Source: Ascaphus truei
Taxonomy: Eukaryota > Chordata > Amphibia > Anura > Ascaphidae
Length of the DNA: 64,000 bases
Reading direction: 5' to 3'
Assembly: GCA_036426205.1 (NCBI GenBank)
Contig: WSYH01001917.1
Coordinates: 1 to 64,000, forward strand
Below the pieces are notes generated by a model, which was given only the letters and a program-made list of their open reading frames with translations, did not search any database and had not been told where the DNA came from. Position numbers and translations under genes: made by a program. Numbering within the stretch: position 1 is the first letter of the stretch; each line of letters opens with the position of its first letter. Below are positions 24,188 to 35,174 of the stretch, piece after piece.

Positions 24188-24218
<31 letters not shown>
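24030..24218. repeat. (AT)n / (ATGTATATAT)n microsatellite
   Basis: AT run, then gtatgtgtgtat units, then about nine tandem atgtatatat decamers at 24118-24200 and a final AT run. Confidence 0.95.
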
Positions 24219-24283
24219 GTCTTATTTTATTTTTTGCTTTCTATTCAATACTTACATTATTAACCTTCGGTATGCTGCACATT

Positions 24284-24470
24284 ACTGTACACATTACAAT
24301 TCATCCATTTTATGGCAAACAAAGAAACAGAATACATGAAATTCAAACAAAACATCCGCGATAAGCGCGGTGCCTGGGGCGATTAGCCGCGTTTCATGCT
24401 GCGTGGGGAACAGCAGAGAACTCAAAATCAGCGCCGAGATGTGTTTGCATAACGGCCGCTTCATCAGTAG
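24284..24470. mobile_element. MITE fragment, unit B
   Basis: gtacacattacaattcatcc...cgcgataagcgcggtgcctggg...ataacggccgcttcatcag, matching the right half of 10396-10769. Confidence 0.55.
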
Positions 24471-24639
24471 TCTGGGACTGGGTCAGGGGGCAGGGCCCTG
24501 AGATGCCATGAAGAGAGAGGGGAAATTCCTTCTTCTGCAGAGCCTTTGTAGTTGGGTGGGGCCTATTTCAGGGGGCAGGGCCTCAAATAGTGCAGCATGG
24601 GACTGGAGCTGCAGCCTGAGAGACAGGCTGCTAAAGGTG

Positions 24640-25005
24640 AGAGGGAGGGAGGGGAAAGGGTAAAGCACAGGGGTAAAAAAAGACATGAAAGTGAAGAAGA
24701 CAGACATGAAGAGACACAAGAGAGAAAATGAAGTAAAAGAGAGAAATACATAAGAGGGAAAAGAAAGACATAAGAGAGAGCAGGCGCAAAGAGAGAGACC
24801 AAAGAGAGAGAGACCAAAGAGAGAGAGAGAGAGACCACCGAGATTCTCCAGAGAGAGAGAGGGAGCGAGAGAGGCAGAGAGAGAGAGAGAGAAAGGCAGA
24901 GAGAGAGAGAAGGGGCAGAGAGAGAGATAGAGGGGCAGAGCGAAGGGGGCATAGAGAGAGAGAGAGAGGCAGATAGAGGGCAGAGAGAGAGAGCAGAGAC
25001 ATGAG
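24640..25005. repeat. GA-rich stretch, unit B
   Basis: Purine-rich gagaga repeat, the counterpart of 19660-20000. Confidence 0.9.
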
Positions 25006-26058
25006 TGGGCCCTGAATTTTTTTTTGCCTGTGGGCCCGCACATGTCTAGCTACACCACTGGTGGTGAGTCATTTTTCCTTCCTGTTACTAGCAAGTGTTA
25101 ACGACACCCCTTGGTTGCCAAACAGAGCAATCTGATCTCATCCTGTCATTGAGAGAGGGGGATTAGGCCAAACTATTTACTGTTATTATGCTAACAGGAT
25201 AATAGGCTTGGGCATTCCCCCCCGAGCCCAGGTGTCTATTGGATTTCTGTGAAAAGGAGTGTGATGCTGCAATAATTAGAGAGAGTTCCATCTGTAGCGT
25301 ATAATAAGCATGATAATCCAGATGACAATGTAGACGGACGCTCACAGAGGTATGCAAGGGAGACTGATTTTAGTGAAATTAAATAAGCCTTTTATTGCGC
25401 CTGTTTCCTTAACATCAGGAAACCATCCAAACAAGGGGTAAACAAAGCTTCTATTCACTTGGGAGTATTTCTAGTGAAATACTATGCAGTTCACAACTCC
25501 CTTAGAGCATGTCTCCCCAGCCCCAAACATATAGCATGAATTAAGCAGATATAAGAAGTCTCATAAATGAAAGTCTTATCTGTTCCTTGTGGTTTGGAGG
25601 GAAAATCTTCTCTGTCCCTGGTTCAGCTCCCTTTTCCTCAGGGTATGTCAGCGTTCAGGTTTAGAAGTTTCCCCTGTGTCTTGTAAGCAGCTCTGCTGTT
25701 TCTTCTGGCAGGGCTCAAGACTTTTTGTCTCCAAGTTCAGCTCAGGTGTGAGCTAAGGAGTCTCACTTCCTGTCTCAAAAGACAGGCTTTTCTAAGCCAT
25801 CTAATCAGGCAGGTGGTGTTTGTTAATTGACTACCAGCAGTTAACCACCACACTGCTGGATTAGAGACACATTACCTGAACAGGGATAACTCCCCTGTTA
25901 CAAATAGGAAGGGATATGTGTCTAGTGGAGTCCACTTGACAACCACAGATTAAACACAATAATGAACACCCAACCAATTATAAACAAATCAGGAAATAAA
26001 GTTGCACAGGTGTACAGATACATATATGACAGGGCACTGCAGCCCTTTACCTGTGTGC
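25006..26058. other. Dispersed repeat sequence, unit B, no gene
   Basis: Counterpart of 20001-21040; no protein recognised. Confidence 0.4.
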
Positions 26059-26089
26059 TTGATAAAGTGCTGTATGCACGAAACGCGTA
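26059..26089 (+). ncRNA. Hammerhead-like motif, unit B
   Basis: Core position reads TTGATAA (26059-26065, C3 to T and G8 to A), stem II GTGC-TGTAT-GCAC with four perfect pairs, GAAA at 26080-26083, then CGCGTA giving a GUA cleavage triplet. Stem I pairing is poor. A gaaataaacc signal lies about 40 bases downstream, as at 9.1 and 52.8 kb. Probably a decayed retroelement ribozyme. Confidence 0.45.
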
Positions 26090-26593
26090 GGTGCATTCGT
26101 GTGGTCCTATTATTGTTTGTCTAGCCTGAAATAAACCAGACTTTATTGCCATTTTGGAGTGCTCGCTTTTTTCCTTCTCTCCGGTCAAGTTGGAAGTTGG
26201 ATTCTTCTGGCTGTGCTGCTCATCATCTAAACTACTCTATTGGATTTTGGTGAAAGATATTAAAGGGACAAAGTGGATTACTGCAAGATTAGTGTTGTCC
26301 TGGACGGATTAACATACACACAAAATGAATAAACATTTAGATACTGTACCTGTAATACACAGATTTACAATATCTGTAAGTGCTTACCACATACTGTACA
26401 TTACTATTCTGTGAAAGTTAATGAAGGAAATTGGGAGAATTACTGCAGACATGGAATGATTACGTACTGTAACATTAACTTTACTGTAAGGCTAATAACA
26501 AAACTCCACACAGAAAGAAAACCTTTACTTGTACATTACATAGTGTTAACCTACCTTCTGCTTCATGTCTGTACCATACTTATCTGTACCTAA

Positions 26594-28192
26594 CTACATA
26601 CCGGTCGCGTTGCTATTATGCTTTAAAAGAACGGGCAAAACACTGCAAATAACATTAATATACTTGCCTTTTTGTACAGTAAGTTTGTCTCTCCAGAAAC
26701 TTTTAATGCCCTTTACAAGTCCCCCTTGTTTGCAGGCTTGACACAATTTCTTAGATGATGCTTCATCATATGCCATACTAGTTTTATGGGGTTCAAATAG
26801 GGGGATCTGCAATGTTAGGGAAAAATTGTGAATTAATACTGCACCGACACACTTTATTCGAGCAAATACCCAGTATGTACTGCAGATACTGGAATGCGCC
26901 GCTCCCTCTGACAAGCCCCGTTGCGTTGCCTTCCCAGCCTGGGTTCATGCCTGCGACGGGCGGCTGATCTGTTAAATGATAATGATTAGGATTTAATAGG
27001 CTGCAAAGCTTCGCGTGTCTACAGATGGCATAAATTCATGAATTGTAATGCAGTATATATATATATACTGTGCAGTATTGCAGCAGCGAATAAAATGCTT
27101 CAATCCCTGCCTGGAAAATACCTCAATGCACTCGGGCAGAAAACAGTCACAACCTCAATAAACCCGGGATAACCCAGAAGTGGGGGTTACATGGGACTAG
27201 CCGAGCTCGAATAAAGTGTGTCGCCAGTGTAGCAATGAAAACAACTAGAAACAGTTACAATACAGCACTTACTCTGGTGGGGTTCTGACCCAGTTGCTTC
27301 TGCTTGCTAGAATATAGATAGAAGAGGCACTATGTTTTGGGTCATTGTCCTAGAAGAGCCAGTGACCAGGTGGGAAATCAAGCCTAATGCATTCAGCTAT
27401 ACGGGCGATAATGTGCTTTTGGAAAAACTATTTATCCATGATTCCTGTACCAAGACAAGAAAAAGTTTTGAAAAAAATGTACATTATGGCATTATGAAGA
27501 CTAGAACAATGCATTACACTGCAGAATGTGACTTTGTGACTTACCGTACCTTCAAATAGTATTATGGATCCTGGTCCTTGTCTAGAGATTACAGCCCACA
27601 CATGGATAATGAGTGCGTGCTTGGGTCATGGTTTCAGGGCTAGGCATTATTTTTTCAGAAGGCAACGGTGGAAAATCTTTCTAGGATGACAGTTGTCTCA
27701 TCCGAAAATACGACATCCTGAAAAGTTTCACCACTATTGATCCATGCATGTGCTTGGTCAACTCTTTTAATCGTGTTGGCGTCCCTTATCATAGGATTAA
27801 CGCTGTAATGACAATAAAGCATTTTACAGGTATTGTACAGTATAACCACACTTTTGCATACAACACTTTAGCTGTACTGTACAATACTGCACTGCACTAC
27901 AAAACACATGCTACCTGGTCTGTCACTCTAGGAGCTACACCACAGTGGGTACAGCACTGAACAGTGCAGTAAGAAGCAACATTATACTTCGAAGAACAAT
28001 ACTATTGCATCATATTACAGTCAAACACGTTACTTGATATGTCCATAGGTCCAGCCCAATTGGCATCTCATCCTTCTGATGCTGGTCTCAAATATTGTCA
28101 GATTATGACTCTTCCCCAGAACCATCTGGACCGCTGCTGCACACTGCTCATCATTAACATCGATGATTTCATCCACCATCCGCTTTGCCAGC
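26594..28192 (-). pseudogene. Intron-containing Tc1/mariner-like transposase (copy 1, unit B)
   Basis: Minus-strand exons with splice-like borders: 28034-28192 (159 nt; LAKRMVDEIIDVNDEQ, helix-turn-helix 2), 27550-27802 (253 nt; VVFSDETTVILERF, first catalytic Asp; IIHVWAVISRQGPG), 27273-27444 (172 nt; DNDPKHSAS, second Asp; NWVRTPPE) and 26594-26816 (C-terminus). Borders: acceptor ctgtag/gct at 28193, donor gtaacg at 28033, acceptor ttacag/cg at 27803, acceptor gtacag/gaatcatg at 27445, donor gtaagt at 27272, acceptor ttgcag/atc at 26817. Exon lengths equal those of copy 2 almost exactly. A short first exon probably ends at 28427 (HGQTKSVKRIHPVTTE then gtaagt). Two in-frame stops in the 172-nt exon and a frameshift after VAF make it dead. 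The divergent coiled-coil gene starts at 28896. Confidence 0.75.
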
Positions 28193-28439
28193 CTACAGTT
28201 TAAGGAAAGGAAAAATAACCGGATGGCAATGAATTAATCATTTAAAACTTGCTTATGACATATTTAAACAATATAATTTTTTTTCTAAAATATATAATTT
28301 TTAGGCCCAAAACTAGTTTTAACGACAAAAAGGAAAAAAATTAATTGGATGAATCATTTAAAATTGTCACAAATGACTAAAAGAAATTGCTAAGATGCTA
28401 AATATAGTACAATACTTACTCTGTTGTGACCGGGTGAAT

Positions 28440-28895
28440 CCTCTTTACACTTTTAGTCTGTCCATGGGCATGGTAGCAGACAGTGCTGTGTGCTAACTTA
28501 ATGCCCAAATGAACTAACCAGTGTTTGATCTGCATTATTTTGGTCTCCTTTCTTGTACATCTCCAGAATTCTCATGCTGAGATCCTTATAATAACTTTTC
28601 TGGGCATTGCTGCTTTAGAACAGAAATCGAGCACAGAGGAATGTATATTCGATGTGTATTCAATGTGCATTGAGTCAACAGAAGTGATGGTGTATTTATC
28701 ATGTACATGCACAGGTAAAGTATACGCCCACTTTTAACACCTGTACCTCGTGGGCACCTCTGCTAACAAATGACATCAGGGACACTTTGCATAAAAGGTG
28801 ACACAAGGGTGACACAAATTACATAGCTTCCCAAACACTGATCTCTATCTGAACGAACTCTTGTCCAGATACTGTATTGTGCTTAATCTTGTTCC
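28440..28895. promoter_or_regulatory. Shared divergent promoter region, copy 1
   Basis: Lies between the transposase first exon (minus) and the coiled-coil gene ATG (plus). It shares ordered blocks with 42185-42585: catgctgagatcctt, gaatgtatattcgatgt, tgtattcaatgtgca, acgcccacttttaacacctg, ccagatactg. Conservation in a non-coding position between two decayed copies argues that it belongs to the element. Promoter function is inferred. Confidence 0.5.
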
Positions 28896-29734
28896 ATGGG
28901 TCGTTCCTGGTTCTACAGTACAGATGCAACAACCAGCTTGCTGCTGCTGTCCCAGCCATGAGAAAGCGTAAGGTGGCAACTGTTCCTGAGCCCCCCAGCG
29001 AAAGACAAAGGTTCCAAAAGGAATGGTACCAAAGGCAAAGAACACTGGACAAGGGTTTAAAAAGAAGAAAATGGCCAAAGTCATCGATGACAAAGTTATT
29101 TGGCTGCTCAAGTGCCCCTGCACCCACGGAATCCAAATCAGACGTCCCGTGCTTTTCCCTTCTATCACCCACTGCCACCGATACCCAACCAGCTGCGCGC
29201 TCTTCTGACCCTTTGACCATCGATGCCAAACTGGACACCCGCCGCTCACCTCGTCCATCACCTGCCGATGCCCAATTAGCCACCCACTCTTCTGACCCTT
29301 TGACCATCGATGCCCAACCAGATTACACCCTCACACCTTGCACCAGCTTAGTCGTCCGCATGCTGGATGATTTTAGTGGTTGCAAACTGCCGGCAACACA
29401 ACCGAGCAATACAGGGACAGAATGGAGGCCAAGATGGATCTTCTTTTGGAGAGAATGGAGAGGGGCATGGGTGTTCGCATTGAGAATATTGAGAGGGACA
29501 TCGCGGGTCTCTATTTTTTTTTGTGTCCATACCCCTGTATGTCCGACACAGGAGCAGGAGGGCAACCTGGAAGCACCTTTTATTCCCCAGGAGGAACCGC
29601 ATACCCCCCTCCCCCCGTGCATCCTCTGTATCGCTGACGGCACCATGCATACCACAGGAGGCCCCACAGTTTCGTTAAGGAGGAATGTTGCAACAATTTG
29701 CTCCAATTCAGCGTATAACCATTTCATAATCTGA
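28896..29734 (+). pseudogene. Coiled-coil gene, copy 1, truncated and frameshifted
   Basis: The ATG at 28896 sits in a conserved ttccatgg context like copy 2 (42586). The reading frame shifts early and again near 29375. Recognisable parts shared with copy 2 are AAAVPAMRKRKV near the start (copy 2: ASAVPVMQKKRKA), a Pro/Ser repeat region with two copies of SSDPLTIDA, and the coiled coil MEAKMDLLLERMERG...IENIERDIAGLY (copy 2: VKIDLLLETM...KIETDIAGIHYLL), then PTQEQEG (copy 2: PTPEQEG). The BEN-like C-terminal part is absent because the left arm of the 29.67-30.40 kb inverted repeat begins here. Not functional. Confidence 0.6.
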
Positions 29735-30395
29735 TACATCATGAAAGGAATTGCATATACAGTATTTCATACTCTTTGCGAATATCTGTTTCTAACCATA
29801 AAATAAAAACAATCAATAGGGTTTAAGGATTATCACCTCCTACACACGAAAATAATTAGAAAGTTATACAGTATGACAAAAACATTGGCAAAATATATGC
29901 TGCATTTTTTCCACAAAAATCCATATAAAATACATTCAGAATCAACATGTAATTTTAGAGGGGTTTATCTGCATGTCCAAGTTAATGTTATTTGGAGAGC
30001 ATATTGACATAAAAAGTGATTTAATATATAAGGTGTTTTTTGAGCACATATCTTCTGGCTTTTACATGCAGGGAATTTGGGATTTGGAGGTTGAAATTTG
30101 ACTTATCCATTATAATCATCATATTGATTCTGAATGTATTTTATTTGGATTTTTGTGGAAAAAGTGCAGCATATATTTTGCCAATGATTTTTTTGTCATA
30201 TAACTCTCTAATAATTTTCATGTGTAGGAGGTAATAATCCTTAAACCATATTGATTGTTTTTATTTTATGGTCAGAAACTGATATTCACATAGAGTATGA
30301 AATATATGCAATTCCTTTTATGATGTATCAGTTTATGAACTGGTTATATGCTGAATTGGAGTAAATTGTTGCAACATTCCTCCTTAATAAAACTG
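29667..30395. mobile_element. Large inverted repeat (fold-back element)
   Basis: 29667-29949 and 30120-30395 are reverse complements of about 280 bp with a few differences, separated by about 170 bp. The outer ends read cagtttcgttaaggagg and cctccttaataaaactg. It sits inside the coiled-coil gene of copy 1 and removed its 3' part. Short frames on either side of the centre are palindrome effects. Confidence 0.8.
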
Positions 30396-30570
30396 TAGCA
30401 AAGAATCTCTCTTTAAGTGTCTTATAAATGTCTCCTGTTAAGTGTTGGGTATTTCAATGGGCTTTGAGTATAGTGTCCGATTGGCTTAGTCTTGTCTGAC
30501 GTAACGAAACTGGCTTAAGTCTGGGTTCGCGGCACATTTATCTACTTAGGTTTGAGGGCTGTTCAGACAG

Positions 30571-30610
30571 GGACCTTGATAAAGCGCCTGTTGCATGAAA
30601 CATGTTGGCC
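30571..30610 (+). ncRNA. Hammerhead-like motif (weak)
   Basis: TTGATAA at 30576-30582, an imperfect stem II agcgcctgttgcat, GAAA at 30597-30600, CATGTT, then GGCC that can pair over two bases with GGACC upstream. It carries the same C3-to-T/G8-to-A pair of changes as the 9.1, 26.1 and 52.8 kb motifs. Degraded. Confidence 0.35.
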
Positions 30611-31119
30611 TGCTGCACCTCCGTTTTCCAATGATTAATTACATTTATACCTTTTTCGGAGTTACCCTCTCTGCTCGATTTTTTCCGGTGGTACGACACA
30701 AACTTCTATTTACTTTCTTTCATCTACCTGGTGGAATGCACACCGGAATATCCGAGGCTTCCACCAACTACAGAGGAACACACAAGCTAAATGGTGTCAA
30801 TAGCAAGTATCCTTTCTATGACAGCAGCAAAAAATGATGGAATAAATGTATTTGACACATTTTAAGTGTTAATAATTGCTTCGTTAGGATGCCGTGAGCC
30901 GATATGACAAATGGATTCTGGGCATTACATCCTTCTTGGACAGATATGTTTCCTCTCTGCAATTTCAGATGGCAAAAGTGATTAAATAGGCCTTTCCAAT
31001 CCTCTCACGCCTATCTGCCCCATCCGATAAGTACAGCCCCAGTATGAGAATGTTCTGCCTCTACCATGGATAATTAAGGTAAATTCAGTTTAAATAGAAC
31101 ACGCATTTACACAAATGAA
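30611..31119. other. Unassigned
   Basis: Probable retroelement tail after the hammerhead-like motif, then AT-rich DNA; no supportable gene. Confidence 0.35.
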
Positions 31120-31300
31120 ACGCATACTGTATGTGTTCCACACAGTTCACATAACAGTAGTAGATGCATGCACACAAAGTCAATGAACCACATACACATT
31201 CCATACAGTTCACATAGCAGTACAAGTTGCATGCGCATGCACCAATATTCAATGAATCGCATATGATTTCTATACAGTTCACATACTGGTAGATGCAAGA
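31120..31300. repeat. ~65-bp tandem repeat, three units
   Basis: acagttcacata recurs at about 31142, 31207 and 31275, each followed by a gcagtag/gtagatgcatg-type stretch and ending in gaa(c/t)c(g/a)cata. Confidence 0.75.
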
Positions 31301-31429
31301 GAACAGTGTAATTTATTTCTTTATCAATTATTTTACAGAATTAAATGGTACAAAAAACAGCCAGAAGATGATGATGGTTGAAGTCTTTGTTTATTTATCT
31401 CTTAGCTCTAATTTAAATTAATAACATGT

Positions 31430-32110
31430 TATACTTTTCTACTATAATCTTCCAGCAAATAAAAAATTATGGGTGTATCACTTAAATACAGCTTGTAAAA
31501 AACTTTAAGGAGCTGTATTGTTAAGTCATTCTGTACCTCAGTGAAATAATACATTTTTTTGAGTGCTTACATTAGTGTTTGCTAAAATGCACCGCTTAGG
31601 GATCTGGGATACTGGGATACTGACCTAACTTGCATGCTGTAACTTGCATGTTATATTCAAGTTCTACTATAGGAAAGGAGTGCATACCCTACCCCATCAT
31701 CATGCTTCTAATTTCCTGCAGCTGTACTTATAGAAAAAATAAAGACAGACGTGGCAAATAACACTGGATTCTTACAGGATTTCCAGTGTTTCATTCATGT
31801 GAAGGAAAGACTCCCCCCCACTCCCCCGAATGATTTGTCTTCATAATACAGTAAATTACACTACTTCCCAGAATAAGACATACAGTACTGTACCTCAGTG
31901 TACTATTGAAACTTTCCTACATAATAACCATGTTACATTTTAGGTAAACAGAGAACATTGAATTAATAATTTAGAATACTTTTCTACTATAATCTGTCAG
32001 CAAATACAAAATAAATAAAGCTTGTAAAAATGTTGAAGGCGCTGTATCGTATACATTTTTTGAGAGCTTACATTAGTGCCTACTAAAATGCAACGCTTAG
32101 GGATTTGAAC
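31430..32110. repeat. Direct duplication, ~130 bp, spaced 545 bp
   Basis: tacttttctactataatct...cagcaaata...cttacattagtg...aaaatgca(c/a)cgcttagggat occurs at 31430-31610 and again at 31977-32110. No gene lies between the copies. Confidence 0.7.
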
Positions 32111-32508
32111 ACAATACTGATCTAACTTGAATAATTCACATTTAGATTGAATCATTCCCCCTCCCCTGAGTGCCCGTATCTGTGCTGGGTGTGGTGTACG
32201 TAACAAAAGGTTGCCTGTTATACACTAATTCCATGCATTGTTAAAATCGAGAACAATGGTCAAATCTGATAAAGATGTTCACACCCCATCACTGGTTGAT
32301 AATTACCAGCTGTTTCCAAAACTTGTATCTGGAAGAATAAAAAAAAAGATAAGTCAAAACAAAAATAATTTAGTGTCATTTAACGGGCAAAGCTGATTTT
32401 AATTGTGATTTAATGTGTTTAAAATATCATTCTCGTTGCCATTCCATTTCTTTCAATACATATTAGTTATATGATTTATATAATTATTTTATGTTTCTGC
32501 AGTTAGTC

Positions 32509-32760
32509 TCATTCATGAATTTATGATCCCCTTCCCTAGCTCGTCTTGTTTACCCACTTATTTTCTCAGATGTTATTTCAGTGCATGCCATCCTAATTTG
32601 ATGGGGTTTATATCGGGGAGTCTGCAAATATAGAGATATGTACAGTACGGTTGTTGCTAATAATAAAACAAGCACACACAACAGCAGAGCATAGCAAATA
32701 GTATACAAGTGTTCAAAACAGTCTTACTTTGGAGGTGATTCGACCCGGTTTACTTTGCCG
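32509..32760 (-). pseudogene. Tc1/mariner-like transposase remnant (copy 3)
   Basis: Two exon ends of the same transposase family. 32728-32760 reads GKVNRVESPPK and runs into gtaagact at 32727, like the NWVKTPAE/gtaagt border of copy 2. 32509-32621, after ttgcag, reads LPDINPIKLGWHALK, matching SPDFNPIEMVWHQLK, with three in-frame stops (TAA, TAA, TGA). The intron between them is about 105 bp here. Upstream exons are lost where MITE-like sequence (gtacagctgcggccgc) begins near 32778. This third, independent copy supports the exon model. Confidence 0.6.
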
Positions 32761-33200
32761 TTCTTAATAAATGTACAGCTGCGGCCGCCTTTATCCTAAT
32801 GCGGCCGTAGAGCGAGCAGATGCAGTATATTTTCATTTTATTCCAGAATACTGTATGTTCCGGTATTTTAGTGCTCGTAATATTAGCATATTATTAGCGC
32901 TGTCTGCAATACTGCAATACCATCTAAAAACTCAGGTGGGTGTTCGCGAGCTGTTGTCTTCAAAGTCTAATACTGTAGCAGTTCAACCTACGTCAGTACA
33001 TAGTCTGCATGTGCGCACAAAGTAATTGTAAATTTGCATATTTATACATGCATGTACAGTGCTGTATGTCTCATTTGAACATTGTTGAAACGCATAGGCG
33101 TGTACTGTAACAGTATCACATTTCGGCGTACTGTATACAGCGCTCTCCCCTCGCTCGCCCCCGCACACACACAGGATAATTTACTGCACTGCAGTATTTC
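32761..33200. other. MITE-like sequence and unassigned spacer
   Basis: Starts with cagctgcggccgc related to the 10.4-kb element and is rich in tactgta. No gene. Confidence 0.35.
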
Positions 33201-34260
33201 AACTTCTTATCTTATCTACAGTACACCTCTCCCACACCATTCCTTTGAATGGTTGGCTTTCTGTCTTTAATCGCATTCCTGTCATCACATTTCTGCGTGC
33301 AGAGCCTGGTTTGATTTATTCTTCTGTGTTGATTATAAATGCTCATTGTGGGAAAAAAAGTTCAAGACTGACCAAAAAAAAAATTTCTCGTCATTTTTTA
33401 TTTTTATTTTCTCAACATGTGCCTGCCTAAACCATCTTGATATTACGATATTCAATCGGTGCTGTAGCTTGTGTGATATTTATGTATTTGGGGGTGTGGG
33501 GATCACATTATTATGATGACCTGCTTGCCTGCGGGATCCTCTTTGGGATGGGAGCTAGCTGATGATTACTGTTCATGCGCCTATAATTTTACCACTGCTT
33601 GCTTGCGAAGTTCAAGAGTAACCAAAAAAAAATATATATTTTTTTTTCTCGTCATTTTTTATTTTTATCTTCTCAACATGAACATGTGCCTTCCTAAACC
33701 ATCTTGATAATACGATATTCAATCTGTGCTGTAGCTTTTTACTGCGACACTGTGCGTTTGACTGCACATGATTGATTTGTGTGATTTTTATGTATTTGGG
33801 GGTGTAGGGATCAAATCATTATGAGGCCCTGCCTGTTGAAAATATGTCATGCCTTTGAACTACAGTACAGCTAATCCTTCATGCAGCTTTACCCCCCTCC
33901 CCCCGCAGACACACACAAGGCTCACCCAAGGATTTCAACCTCTTATCGACACCTCTCGAAAACCATTCATTTTCATAAGCTTGTCTTAGTGCTTTTAATC
34001 GTCCCGAGCTGAGCATCAACTCTCTGCGCCTGCGTGTAATCCTCTTTAGGAAGGGAGCTAGCTGATGATTACTGTGCATGCGCCTATAACTTCACCACTG
34101 CTTGCTTGCGAAGTTCAATAGTGACCAAAAAAAAAGGATTTCAATCTCTTATCGACACCTCTCAAAAACCATTCATTTTCATAAGCTTGTCTTTGTGCTT
34201 TTCAACCTCTCTCAGACCATTCGTTAATTTTCCTATTGTTGGCTTTCCCTTATGTTAATT
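33200..34260. repeat. Cluster of overlapping local duplications
   Basis: ttctcgtcattttttatttttat(t/c)ttctcaacatg occurs at about 33386 and 33646; ggagctagctgatgattactg at about 33550 and 34058; tttcaa(c/t)ctcttatcgacacctctc at about 33933 and 34139. The copies overlap in different orders, so several rounds of duplication occurred. No gene. Confidence 0.7.
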
Positions 34261-34761
34261 TGATTATGTAACCAATTATTAAAAAGGTAACCGATTACTA
34301 AAACTGTATGTCTTTTTGAAGAATCCCCCCCACACACATTCACAGTGAATTTAAAGTTCAAAGAAATAAAATCTTGATGTAATTAAATATGTATTTTATT
34401 TTATCAGGAAAGAAAAATACAAATAATCATCAAGAGAGGGTTTTTTTGTGGGAATCATGACTTTAGATACACTATTGAAGTATGCAGAAGAGAAATAACA
34501 AAATAGTACAGCACAGTTGAAAATTGAGGGCCGGTGGATAATCATGAATAATGCACATTGATAATAATAAAAACAGTAATACAAATTTTCCATCTTTATT
34601 TTCTTCCTCATTCTGTGTAGTTCATTGAGAGAGGGGAGGTTTTGTGTAAATCATGACTGCACTTTTGATACACTTTACAGTACACACAGTTCACAAAATT
34701 TACACATGATACCCCCCTCCTCCTGTGCATCCTTTTTTCTCTGAAAAGACAAGAAAAGAAC
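34261..34761. other. AT-rich spacer
   Basis: Nothing recognised; two stretches of cattgagagagggg-like sequence (34430, 34622) are similar to each other. Confidence 0.35.
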
Positions 34762-35117
34762 AAATTAGTGCAGTTATATGCATACTGTATTATGGCATTG
34801 TGTACTGTATAGCTACTCCATATTGAACTATAGTATGCAGATAGTACTGTCAAACTAGTCTATACTGGAACTACTGTATACTGTAACTACTGTTAAATAC
34901 TTTGTAACCAGGTGGCTAGTGCTGCTCTCTCAGGAAATAATAAATGTGTGCAGTTAGGTGCATATTAGGGCATTGTGTACTGTATAGCTACACCATATTG
35001 GACTACAGTAGGCAGATAATACTGTCAAACTAGTCTATACTGGAAATACTGTATACTGTAACTACTGTTAAATACTTTGTAACCAGATGGCTAGTGCTGC
35101 TCTCTCAGGAAAGAAAA
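34762..35117. repeat. ~179-bp tandem duplication
   Basis: gtgcagtta...gcattgtgtactgtatagct...ctagtgctgctctctcaggaaa occurs twice in tandem (34770 and 34949 starts). It is immediately 3' of the copy 2 transposase, so it may be part of that element's left end. Confidence 0.8.
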
Positions 35118-35174
35118 AATCTGTGCCATACTTACCTGTATCATACTGTACTTGGTGTGCGTGTACTTAACGTA

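Larger units (their letters stand above)
22888..27934. repeat. Tandem ~5-kb unit B
   Basis: Second copy of unit A; the junction reads ctctagga/tcagtcccccccc at about 22880. Its sequence is cleaner than unit A in the transposase exons. It continues into unique flank (gctacaccacagtg) after 27934, so unit B, not A, is in its native right-hand context. Confidence 0.85.

Noticed and set aside
28140..28430. A first helix-turn-helix exon of the transposase
   Set aside because: I looked for the usual N-terminal Tc1 helix-turn-helix between the short first exon and the 159-nt exon and found no convincing frame; it may be absent in this family or too decayed.
31120..31300. Possible CRISPR-like spaced repeats
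   Set aside because: Only three units with no constant repeat/variable spacer pattern, in a eukaryotic context; an ordinary 65-bp tandem repeat.
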